Shown here in pieces: positions 1-5,070 of a stretch of DNA of 5,405 nt. The translations under genes were made by a program, and so were the position numbers. The DNA comes from CAYOYK01 sp964408185. GTDB lineage: Bacteria > Bacillota > Clostridia > Christensenellales > Aristaeellaceae. How positions within the stretch are numbered: position 1 is the stretch's first letter; each line of letters starts with the position of its first letter. The notes under the pieces were generated by a model. That model worked only from the letters and a program-made list of their open reading frames with translations. It was not told where the DNA came from and did not search any database. The stretch lies in the NCBI GenBank assembly GCA_964408185.1, contig CAYOYK010000099.1, positions 1 to 5,405 of the forward strand, written 5' to 3'.

Positions 1-36
1 CCTTCACCGACGGCTACGCCGTCTTGCTTCCCCCTT
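1..36. other. Left-edge non-coding DNA with a short hairpin
   Basis: No gene is visible here. A perfect 6-bp stem with a 3-nt loop, GACGGC-TAC-GCCGTC, lies at 9-23 and is followed by a pyrimidine-rich stretch. It could be the end of a terminator for a gene left of the window or a diverged copy of the adjoining repeat. There is no proper T-run, so I do not call it a terminator. Confidence 0.3.
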
Positions 37-298
37 GGAAACGCGGTATTGGCTTTGCTCCCCGGTTTATCTGGGGCGGTGTGCCCGTAGGGAACGCCAT
101 GTTGGCTTTGCTCCGCGCTTATCTATGCCATAGTCACCGTGGGAAATGAGGTATTGCGTTTGCTCCCCTGCATGTCTGGGGCATTGCTCCGCAGGAAACG
201 CGGTATTGGCTTCGCTCCCCGGCTTGTCTGGGGCGTTGTGCCCGTAGGGAACGCCATATTGGCTTTGCTACCCCGCGTATCTACGGCACTGCGCCCAA
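37..298. repeat. 52-53 bp tandem repeat, five units
   Basis: Five units start at about 37, 90, 142, 194 and 247. Each begins with a GG(A/G)AA(C/T)G-like block, then a TATTGGCTTTGCTC-like block, then a CCCC...CTGGGG inverted pair. Unit 4 matches unit 1 at about 49 of 53 positions, and unit 5 resembles unit 2, so the array looks like a 105-bp dimer repeated twice around one odd middle unit. Both strands have open stretches across it, but the unit length is not a multiple of three and no ribosome binding site is seen, so I read it as intergenic repeat DNA. Confidence 0.8.
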
Positions 299-564
299 GG
301 CACGCGGGCGTTGTTTTCCCCCGTTCCCCCGTACCCCCCGCGCCCGCAGGCGCGGCAAGCCAATCGAGGGCCCCGCAGGGCCACCATGCCTGCATGCCGT
401 CCCTCTCACGGGAACAAGTCAACAGGCGCGGGGCAGCAGTTCGGCCAAGCTGGGCACCGCAGGCGTGCAAACAGCCTAAGCCAAGCCCTCTGGGCGATCG
501 CTTGTAGCACAAGATGGGCGTGCTGGCCCATCGATCGGCCTCAATCACGCTGTTTCTTTTGGTT
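299..564. other. Non-coding structured spacer
   Basis: No gene with a ribosome binding site is seen. The stretch contains several inverted repeats: GCGCC-CGCA-GGCGC at 340-353, GGCCC-CGCA-GGGCC at 369-382, the 8-bp palindrome GCGATCGC at 494-501, and GATGGGC-N6-GCCCATC at 513-532, followed at once by CGATCG. The first two are outlying members of the mini-hairpin family found at 599-837. The 480-540 block could be part of a structured RNA or a small mobile repeat, but nothing identifies it. Confidence 0.45.
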
Positions 565-592
565 ACTTTTCTTTTCAGCTGAAAAGAAAAGT
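565..592. repeat. Perfect 28-bp AT-rich palindrome
   Basis: The left half ACTTTTCTTTTCAG is followed directly by its exact reverse complement CTGAAAAGAAAAGT, centred between 578 and 579. Symmetry continues imperfectly outward to about 562-595, with one mismatch. It is the only AT-rich island in the surrounding GC-rich spacer. It may be a dispersed intergenic repeat (MITE- or REP-like), a protein-binding palindrome or a cruciform-forming site. It is not followed by a T-run as an intrinsic terminator would be. Confidence 0.8.
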
Positions 593-598
593 GACGAA

Positions 599-837
599 CC
601 CCGGCCCGCAGGTCGGGGCACCGTTTCCGCGCCCGCAGGCGCGAAACCCTCGCGGCCCAGCAGGGCCGCCCTCCTGCGCCCGCAGGCGCAAAGCTGTGCC
701 GCGCAGGCGCACCGCCCGCGCCGCGCAGGCGCACCGCCCGCGCCGCGCAGGCGCAAACGCGCGCCGCATAGGCGCACCGCCCGGCCGCGCAGGCCAGCGC
801 GCGCCCGCAGGCGCGGCCCCCCGCGCCGCGCAGGCGC
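599..837. repeat. Array of about eleven GC-rich mini-hairpins (CGCA/GCGCA loops)
   Basis: The array is built from short inverted repeats with a conserved loop. Examples are an 8-bp stem at 599-618, GCGCC-CGCA-GGCGC at 629-642 and 801-814, GCGGCCC-AGCA-GGGCCGC at 652-669, TGCGCC-CGCA-GGCGCA at 675-690, and GCGCC-GCGCA-GGCGC at 718-732, 740-754 and 823-837. A variant with loop GCATA is at 761-775. In the central part the spacing is about 22 bp. The family resembles REP-type palindromic repeats in organisation, but I do not recognise a named family. The long open frames through it come from base composition. Confidence 0.8.
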
Positions 838-907
838 AAAGCCGCGCCCCCCCGCTGCGGCGCGCGCGCCGCCCCCACCGGGGCACCCCTCAACCCCTTC
901 GCAAGAA

Positions 908-913
908 AAGGAG
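908..913 (+). promoter_or_regulatory. Ribosome binding site of the holin gene
   Basis: AAGGAG lies 7 nt before the ATG at 921. It fixes the holin start there rather than at the far upstream in-frame ATG at 591, which would add 110 residues translated from the hairpin array. Confidence 0.8.
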
Positions 914-920
914 AAAGAAC

Positions 921-1631
921 ATGAATCACATTCTCATCAAGGCGGGCGGCGGCGCCCTCGCCACGGCGGCGGCCTACGGCTGCTACCTGCTGGGCGGCTG
1001 GGACGTGGCCATCCGCATCCTGTTTTTGTTTATGCTGCTGGATTACGTGTCCGGGCTGCTGTGCGGCTTCCTGCGCAAAAGCCCCAAGACCGAGGGCGGC
1101 GGCTTCCTGTCCTCGGTGGCGTTCCAAGGGCTGACGCGCAAGCTGATGATGGTCGCGGTCGTCATCCTCGCGGCGGGACTCGACCGCCTGCTGGGCACGG
1201 ACGGCCTCTGTCGGCTGGCCGCGATCGGCTTCTATACGGCCAACGAGGGGCTTTCCATCGTGGAGAACCTTGCGCTGCTGGGCGTGCCGTTCCCAAACGG
1301 GCTGAAGCGCGTGCTCACCGTGCTGCGCCAGCGCTCCGACGCCGCCGCGCCCGGAGCCGAGGGACCCGCGCCCGCCGATATCCCGACGGCTGATATCCAC
1401 ACGGCCAATATTCAGACGGCTGATATCCCATCGGTCAATATCCTGTCGGCCGACACCCTGTCGGCTGATATCCCGACGGCTGATATCCCGTCGGTCAATA
1501 CCTCGACGGCCGATATCCCGTCGGCCGATACCCCATCGGCCAATATCCCGACCGCCGACAACCCGTCGGCCAATACGCCGTTGGCCGATCCCCCGTCCGC
1601 CGTCGACGCGCCCAAGGACGCTCACGGCTAA
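921..1631 (+). CDS. Phage holin family protein with a 5-residue repeat tail
   Basis: This is a 236-residue membrane protein of the phage holin family common in Firmicutes phages and clostridial chromosomes (Phage_holin_4_1 / TcdE-like). Holins form membrane lesions that release lysins or toxins. Residues 1-140 are the holin domain: hydrophobic segments at about 10-27, 31-51 and 75-95, the family-like LDYVSG at 40-45, a basic loop around 52-75, and the characteristic FYTANEGLSIVENL at 104-117 followed by a GVPFP turn. Family members usually end soon after this point. Here residues 152-226 are fifteen tandem 5-residue repeats of the type A-(D/N)-(I/T)-P-(S/T), then a short end. The start is set by AAGGAG at 908-913. 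No endolysin or other phage gene is next to it, so it may be a prophage remnant or a domesticated holin. Family assignment is firm; function in this host is unknown. Confidence 0.88.
   Translation: MNHILIKAGGGALATAAAYGCYLLGGWDVAIRILFLFMLLDYVSGLLCGFLRKSPKTEGGGFLSSVAFQGLTRKLMMVAVVILAAGLDRLLGTDGLCRLAAIGFYTANEGLSIVENLALLGVPFPNGLKRVLTVLRQRSDAAAPGAEGPAPADIPTADIHTANIQTADIPSVNILSADTLSADIPTADIPSVNTSTADIPSADTPSANIPTADNPSANTPLADPPSAVDAPKDAHG
1374..1598 (+). repeat. In-frame 15-bp minisatellite, 15 units, in the holin tail
   Basis: Fifteen consecutive 15-bp units of the type GCCGATATCCCGTCG encode A/V-D/N-I/T-P-S/T. Alanine (or valine) at position 1 and D/N at position 2 are nearly invariant. Position 3 is mostly I or T, position 4 mostly P and position 5 S or T. 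Units differ by both silent and amino-acid-changing substitutions, so the array is not freshly expanded. The A-(D/N)-hydrophobic pattern recalls pentapeptide-repeat proteins, but frequent proline at position 4 is unusual for them and the tail may be disordered. Confidence 0.9.
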
Positions 1632-1637
1632 CGCAAA

Positions 1638-1685
1638 CAGGCCGCTCCCGATATCCGCAGATATCATCGGGGGCGGCCTGCTTTT
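1638..1685 (+). terminator. Rho-independent terminator after the holin gene, possibly bidirectional
   Basis: CAGGCCGCTCCCGAT (1638-1652) pairs with ATCGGGGGCGGCCTG (1666-1680), a 15-bp stem with one G-T pair, followed by TTTTT at 1682-1686. It begins 7 nt past the holin stop. Read on the minus strand it lies just past the stop of the converging membrane-protein gene and is followed by TTTGCG, so it may also end that transcript, less efficiently. Confidence 0.88.
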
Positions 1686-1699
1686 TGGCATGGATGGGG

Positions 1700-3940
1700 T
1701 CAATCGCGCGGGAGAGCCTCCGGCGCGGGCGCGGATGGCCGGACGGACGCGCGCCACGCGATCAGCAGCGGCAGAACGGCCATCAGCGGCAGGGAGTAGC
1801 GCATATCGAACTTCGGGGCGAAAAGCACGCCGATCAGGATGCCAAGGCACGGGGCCAGCGGCAGCAGCTCGCGGCGGCGGCGCGAAAACACAACGATCAG
1901 CAGCAGCGCCAGATAGCCCAGCAGCGAGTAGGCCGATACGCTGGTCAGGCAGAAGGGCAGCGCCTCCTCCGTCAGCCACGCGTAGGCGCGGCGGAACGGG
2001 CCCGCGTAGCGCGCGCCCTCCGCGTTGGTCAGGTCCGCCGCGTTGATCAGCGGGCGCTGCAAATCAACAGAGAAGCTGAGGCCGCCCGCGCAGGTCGGAT
2101 CAAAATAGCCGCCCGTCAGGGTCAGGTACGAGGTCAGGTACAGGTCGGGCCGACGCGCGCCCTGCGCCGCCCAGATGCTCAGGTACTCCGATGTGCTCAC
2201 GCCGCCGTCGGTATGGATGTGCTCGCGCATGTCGTCCACCACAAACGTCCGGGCGGTCGAGAGCGTCTGCTCGTCCCAGAGGCGCAGGAGCGTCTCGCGC
2301 TCGGCGTCCGTCATCGCTTCGGGCGCGCGCTGCCAGACGGTCGCCGTCTGCTGGTACAGCGGGGCCAGCACGTTGTCCCCGGTGGGGTTCTTTTCCACGC
2401 CCAGCGCGGGATAGATCACGCCGTTCATCAGCAGCGTCAGCGCCAGCGGGGCCGCGAGGCACACGCCCGCCAGCTTGGCAAAGCGCGCGCGCGTCAGGCC
2501 CAGCGGGCGGCGGCGCGTCAGCGCCAGCAGCGCGACCAGCAGGCACGCGCCCACGCACAGCACGCCGTTCACGCGCGTCCACAGCACGGCCAAGCAGCTC
2601 AGCGCCAGCGCGAGTACGCTGCCTGCGGAGAAGGGGCAGGCCCCCGCTTGCGCGATATTGCCGCAGGCCCCGGCCTGTGCATTGCCGCAGACCGCGCCGC
2701 GCCGCTTCGCTCGCCCGGCCTGCCGCCGCGAGGGATGCGCGTCGCCGCCCCTCGCCCCGGCAGAGGGCATCGCCCCCGGCACATTTGCGTTTGCCACCAG
2801 TAGCAGGAGTCGGCACGTCCAGACGAGGAATGCCGCCAGAAAGATCGCATCCTTGCTGGTGGTGACGGCGCAGGCCGGAAACATCGGCGCGAGGGCCACA
2901 AAGGCCAGCACCGCCACGCGATAGCTCCGGCGCACGCCCAGCCTGCGCAGCGTGCTGACGCTGTACGCGGCCGCGAGCGCCACGAGCAGCACGCACGCCG
3001 CGTTCAAAAAGCCGATGGCAAGCCGCTGGCTGCCCAGCAGCAGCCCGGCCCGGTACAGCAGCCCCACCAAATACGTGCTGGGGATGGCCGTTCGCATCGT
3101 CCACGGGATCAGCCCGGTGGCCTGCTCCAGCTGCACGGCGGTATCGTAGGTTACGCCGCCGGGAAAGCTCCACAGCCAATAGGGCAGGTAGCACAGCAGG
3201 ATCAGCGCAAAGGGGATCAGCAGCGGGCGGCGGTCCACCAGCAGGGCGGCCAGCCGTCCGGCGCGGCTCGGCGCGGCTTGATTCTGCGGCGCGTTTGGCG
3301 TGGCCTGACTGCACGGCGCGTTTGTCGTGGCTTGACTGCACGGCGCGTTCGGCGCGGCCTGATTCTGCGGCGCGATTGTCGTGGCCGCGTCGCGCAACGC
3401 AATCGGCACAGCCTCATTACACGACTTGTCCGATGCGGCCTCCTTGCATGGCGCGTTCGTCACAGCCTCGTCCCTCGGCGCAACCGGCGCGGAGAGCGCG
3501 CGGCAGGCGGCCCGCAGCGCGCAGACGTACAGCAGGCACAGGCCCGCCCATTGCAGCAGCGAGCGGCACAGCGTCAGCCGATTGGCGGTCAGGAGGCTCA
3601 GGTCGCCCGTGCGCAGCACGCTGAGGCTCAGCAGGCTCATCAGCGAGAATACCGCGCCCAGCACCCACAGCGAGACCCTCTGCGCGCGGCGCAGGCGGCG
3701 GGCCGCATCGGGCTGAAAGGCGTACAGCGACGCAAAAAACAGCGCGACCGCGCACAGAAGCGCCGCGAAAGGCTCCGTGGAGCGCAGGGCCAGCGCCTTG
3801 ACCGCGCTGACGAGAACGTGCTGCTCGCCCTGTATGTTCTCCGGGGAGACGACCTCGAACGCGTGGCAGACCGGGTACGCCTCCAGCAGCGCGGCCAGCG
3901 CCGCGAGCGCCCCCCGGCGCGCGGAAATAGGACTCCGCAT
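1700..3940 (-). CDS. DUF6020-like polytopic membrane protein, possible GT-C glycosyltransferase
   Basis: This is a 746-residue protein with roughly a dozen hydrophobic segments (for example 58-75, 91-109, 127-149, 239-259, 305-329, 339-359, 363-383, 440-455, 458-474, 488-506, 659-685, 690-708 and 715-730). FPGGVTYDTAVQ at 259-270 sits right after a membrane segment, where GT-C enzymes carry an acidic loop. TSKDAIF at 361-367, WTRVNG at 454-459 and a late MRYSLPL at 713-719 fit my memory of DUF6020-type proteins. If that is right, it would use a lipid-linked sugar to modify a cell-surface molecule; substrate unknown. Two low-complexity insertions interrupt it: nonapeptide repeats at 154-225 and a Cys/Gly/Ala/Gln loop near 384-439. 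The ATG at 3940 is preferred over an upstream in-frame ATG at 4057 because AAAGGAG precedes it and the longer form would overlap the ATPase gene. It lies 65 nt downstream of that gene and has its own likely promoter. Confidence 0.62.
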   Translation of the reverse strand: MRSPISARRGALAALAALLEAYPVCHAFEVVSPENIQGEQHVLVSAVKALALRSTEPFAALLCAVALFFASLYAFQPDAARRLRRAQRVSLWVLGAVFSLMSLLSLSVLRTGDLSLLTANRLTLCRSLLQWAGLCLLYVCALRAACRALSAPVAPRDEAVTNAPCKEAASDKSCNEAVPIALRDAATTIAPQNQAAPNAPCSQATTNAPCSQATPNAPQNQAAPSRAGRLAALLVDRRPLLIPFALILLCYLPYWLWSFPGGVTYDTAVQLEQATGLIPWTMRTAIPSTYLVGLLYRAGLLLGSQRLAIGFLNAACVLLVALAAAYSVSTLRRLGVRRSYRVAVLAFVALAPMFPACAVTTSKDAIFLAAFLVWTCRLLLLVANANVPGAMPSAGARGGDAHPSRRQAGRAKRRGAVCGNAQAGACGNIAQAGACPFSAGSVLALALSCLAVLWTRVNGVLCVGACLLVALLALTRRRPLGLTRARFAKLAGVCLAAPLALTLLMNGVIYPALGVEKNPTGDNVLAPLYQQTATVWQRAPEAMTDAERETLLRLWDEQTLSTARTFVVDDMREHIHTDGGVSTSEYLSIWAAQGARRPDLYLTSYLTLTGGYFDPTCAGGLSFSVDLQRPLINAADLTNAEGARYAGPFRRAYAWLTEEALPFCLTSVSAYSLLGYLALLLIVVFSRRRRELLPLAPCLGILIGVLFAPKFDMRYSLPLMAVLPLLIAWRASVRPSAPAPEALPRD
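2636..2689 (-). repeat. Short coding repeat in a second loop of the membrane protein
   Basis: Residues 418-435 contain CGNAQAGA followed by CGNIAQAGA and a further C, an 8/9-residue duplication. It lies in a basic, low-complexity loop (about 384-439) between membrane segments near 363-383 and 440-455. It appears to be an insertion relative to the hydrophobic core. Confidence 0.6.
3266..3481 (-). repeat. 27-bp in-frame repeat, eight units, in the membrane protein
   Basis: Residues 154-225 divide without gaps into eight nonapeptides with a loose consensus A-P-(C/Q)-x-(E/Q)-A-x-x-N. The last four units are closest; APCSQATTN and APQNQAAPS are examples. The first four are degenerate, so expansion seems to have been most recent at the C-terminal end. 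The block is a hydrophilic linker between membrane segments at about 127-149 and 239-259 and contains several cysteines. Confidence 0.85.
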
Positions 3941-3948
3941 GGCGGCAT

Positions 3949-3955
3949 CTCCTTT
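3949..3955 (-). promoter_or_regulatory. Ribosome binding site of the membrane-protein gene
   Basis: Reading the minus strand, AAAGGAG ends 8 nt before the ATG at 3940. It decides the start: the upstream in-frame ATG at 4057 lies inside the ATPase gene. Confidence 0.85.
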
Positions 3956-3979
3956 GTATGGCTTGGGTTCGTCAGCGCC

Positions 3980-4009
3980 AATATAGCATAGGCGCGCGGC
4001 CCGTGTCAA
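3980..4009 (-). promoter_or_regulatory. Sigma-70-type promoter for the membrane-protein gene
   Basis: On the minus strand a consensus -35 TTGACA (4004-4009) is followed after 18 bp by TATATT (3980-3985), with a TG just before it as in extended -10 elements. The -35 box contains the TGA stop codon of the ATPase gene (4006-4008). Transcription would start near 3973, giving a leader of about 30 nt. The membrane protein can thus be expressed apart from the ATPase. Confidence 0.75.
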
Positions 4010-4683
4010 GCAAGGGGAGCGGGGCCGGATAGCCGCCCGTCCGCCACGCGGTAGCAAACCAGCGCCGCGCGCGCCGCCGCCGCGTCGTGCGTGATCAGCA
4101 CCACGGTGCGGCCCTCGCGGTGCAGCCGCGACAGCAGGCGCAGCACGTCCGTACGCGCGGCCTCATCCAGCGCGCCGGTGGGCTCGTCGGCCAGCAGCAG
4201 GCTCGGCTCGCCGATGAGCGCCCGCGCGATGGCCACCCGCTGCTGCTGCCCGCCGCTGAGCTGGTGCGGACGATGCTCGGCCCGGTCGCCCAGCCCGACC
4301 CGCGCGAGGGCCTCGCGCGCGCGCTCCTCGCGGCGCTTCCTCGGCACGCCCCGGAGCATCAGCGGAAACGCGACGTTCTCGGCGGCGGTCAGCCGGGGCA
4401 GCAGCTGATAGCCCTGAAACACAAACCCGATGCGCTCCCGCCGCACGCGACACAGCTCGGCCGGCGGCAGGCCCGCCACATCGAGGCCGTCCAAGCGGTA
4501 CGAGCCGGACGTGGGCGTATCCAGACAGCCGAGGATGTGCATCAGCGTGCTTTTGCCGCTTCCGCTTGGCCCGACGATGGCGGCAAACTCGCCGCGCCGC
4601 ACGGTGAGGCACACGTCGCGCAGCACATCCAAGCGCTCGCCGCCCAGCGGATAGCTTTTGCAGATGTTTTGCAGGCACAGCAT
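4006..4683 (-). CDS. ABC transporter ATP-binding protein, MacB/LolD/FtsE type
   Basis: This is a 225-residue cytoplasmic ATPase that would power an FtsX/MacB-like permease in export of peptides, lipoproteins or antibiotics. All catalytic motifs are present: Walker A GPSGSGKST at 38-46, Q-loop glutamine at 90 in FVFQGYQLLPRLTA, signature LSGGQQQR at 142-149, Walker B LLLADE at 162-167, D-loop GALD at 170-173 and the switch histidine in ITHD at 197-200. Length is normal for a stand-alone subunit. The ATG at 4683 is chosen because GAGGAGG precedes it by 7 nt; an upstream in-frame ATG at 4785 would add 34 unrelated residues. No permease is adjacent: upstream is a divergent HTH gene, downstream the GT-C-like membrane protein. 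It may use a permease encoded elsewhere, or the downstream protein may be functionally linked. No convincing promoter is seen for it. Confidence 0.93.
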   Translation of the reverse strand: MLCLQNICKSYPLGGERLDVLRDVCLTVRRGEFAAIVGPSGSGKSTLMHILGCLDTPTSGSYRLDGLDVAGLPPAELCRVRRERIGFVFQGYQLLPRLTAAENVAFPLMLRGVPRKRREERAREALARVGLGDRAEHRPHQLSGGQQQRVAIARALIGEPSLLLADEPTGALDEAARTDVLRLLSRLHREGRTVVLITHDAAAARAALVCYRVADGRLSGPAPLA

Positions 4684-4690
4684 CAAACCG

Positions 4691-4697
4691 CCTCCTC
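4691..4697 (-). promoter_or_regulatory. Ribosome binding site of the ABC ATPase gene
   Basis: GAGGAGG on the minus strand lies 7 nt before the ATG at 4683 and selects that start over the in-frame ATG at 4785. Confidence 0.85.
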
Positions 4698-4725
4698 GCC
4701 CAGTTTGCGCGAGCGGCGCGGCGTT

Positions 4726-4762
4726 ATCCGTGCCGGATGGCAGCAAAGTTTCCCAATCCGGC
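4726..4762. promoter_or_regulatory. Inverted ATCCG/CGGAT half-sites in the divergent intergenic region
   Basis: ATCCG-TGC-CGGAT lies at 4726-4738, and GCCGGAT (4732-4738) is inverted again as ATCCGGC (4756-4762). The 11-mer ATCCGTGCCGG at 4726-4736 recurs with one change at 4840-4850, inside the start of the HTH gene. These could be operator half-sites for the small HTH protein, acting on one or both divergent genes, but arms this short arise easily in GC-rich DNA. Confidence 0.3.
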
Positions 4763-4764
4763 CA

Positions 4765-4793
4765 TTGAGGGAGCCGCCCGCGCATGCTATACT
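4765..4793 (+). promoter_or_regulatory. Sigma-70-type promoter of the HTH/small-protein unit
   Basis: TTGAGG (4765-4770) and TATACT (4788-4793) are separated by exactly 17 bp, with an extended -10 TG at 4785-4786. Transcription would start near 4800, leaving a leader of about 30 nt before the GTG start. Confidence 0.8.
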
Positions 4794-4794
4794 G

Positions 4795-4808
4795 CGAACA
4801 TAAGTTCG
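4795..4808 (+). promoter_or_regulatory. Probable LexA (SOS) box over the transcription start
   Basis: CGAAC-ATAA-GTTCG is a perfect 5-bp-arm palindrome beginning one base after the -10 box and covering the predicted transcription start. The form GAAC-N4-GTTC flanked by C and G is the Gram-positive LexA/DinR box of Bacillus and clostridia. A repressor bound here would block the promoter, so the two downstream genes are predicted to be induced by DNA damage. An autoregulatory operator for the HTH protein is the alternative reading. No lexA gene is in the window. Confidence 0.65.
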
Positions 4809-4814
4809 GCGAAT

Positions 4815-4821
4815 GGAGGTG
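4815..4821 (+). promoter_or_regulatory. Ribosome binding site of the HTH gene
   Basis: GGAGGTG lies 8 nt before a GTG codon at 4830 and is the reason that GTG is taken as the start. The in-frame ATG at 4737 lies upstream of the promoter and cannot be used by its transcript. Confidence 0.85.
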
Positions 4822-4829
4822 CCCCTATT

Positions 4830-5036
4830 GTGCCTAACGATCCGTACCGGGCCGATTGGGTCAACGCCCGGCTGATCGCCCGCAAGACCCAGCGGCAGCT
4901 TGCGCGGGAGATTGGCGTATCGGTCAGCACGTACCAAAAGTACGAGTACGGCACGCGCAATCCCCGCCCGCGCACGCGGGCGCGCGCCATGAGCGCGCTG
5001 GGGCTGGCGAGCGTCCGTCCGCGCGAGGGCGGCTGA
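4830..5036 (+). CDS. Small XRE/Cro-family helix-turn-helix protein
   Basis: This is a 68-residue DNA-binding protein, essentially one HTH domain. The HTH_3-type fold spans about residues 9-58: a first helix at about 9-18, the turn-helix QRQLAREIGVS at 21-31, a recognition helix STYQKYEYG at 33-41 and a following basic helix ending in MSALGL. There is no sensor, protease or dimerisation domain, as in small phage and plasmid Cro-like regulators. The C-terminal half is rich in arginine. Its start is GTG. It heads a probable two-gene transcript with the 38-residue gene 34 nt downstream and diverges from the ABC ATPase across 146 bp, so autoregulation or control of the divergent operon is plausible. 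Its promoter carries a candidate SOS box. Confidence 0.85.
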   Translation: MPNDPYRADWVNARLIARKTQRQLAREIGVSVSTYQKYEYGTRNPRPRTRARAMSALGLASVRPREGG

Positions 5037-5070
5037 CGGCGGCATACATTCATCATGCGGGAGGGATATC

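Noticed and set aside
37..298. A possible CRISPR array
   Set aside because: The units are contiguous 52-53 bp tandem repeats without unique spacers between short identical repeats, and no cas gene is near.
480..600. A possible structured noncoding RNA with several hairpins before the AT-rich palindrome
   Set aside because: The inverted repeats are real, but I see no promoter, terminator or known RNA family signature, so I list it only as structured spacer.
591..920. A 110-residue N-terminal extension of the holin from the ATG at 591
   Set aside because: The extension is translated hairpin-array DNA (Arg/Pro/Ala-rich). The ATG at 921 has a proper ribosome binding site and starts a holin of normal architecture.
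311..1393. A 360-residue plus-strand frame rich in Pro, Arg and Ala
   Set aside because: It runs through the repeat array and then out of frame across the holin gene; the composition is that of translated GC repeats.
123..1979. A 618-residue open frame on the minus strand across the spacer, holin gene and terminator
   Set aside because: It has no ribosome binding site, passes through noncoding repeats, and its striking IGRRDI-type repeats are just the antisense of the holin's 15-bp repeat. The length comes from GC-rich DNA with few stop codons.
1685..2803. A 372-residue plus-strand frame
   Set aside because: It is the antisense shadow of the membrane-protein gene, with Gln/Arg/Ala composition and no ribosome binding site.
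2100..3341. A 413-residue minus-strand frame
   Set aside because: It is a shifted shadow of the membrane-protein gene, whose frame shows membrane segments and recognisable motifs while this one shows only Arg/Ala/Gly-rich sequence.
4737..4829. A 31-residue N-terminal extension of the HTH protein from the ATG at 4737
   Set aside because: It would begin upstream of the promoter and read through the -35, -10 and palindrome; GTG at 4830 with GGAGGTG is much better.
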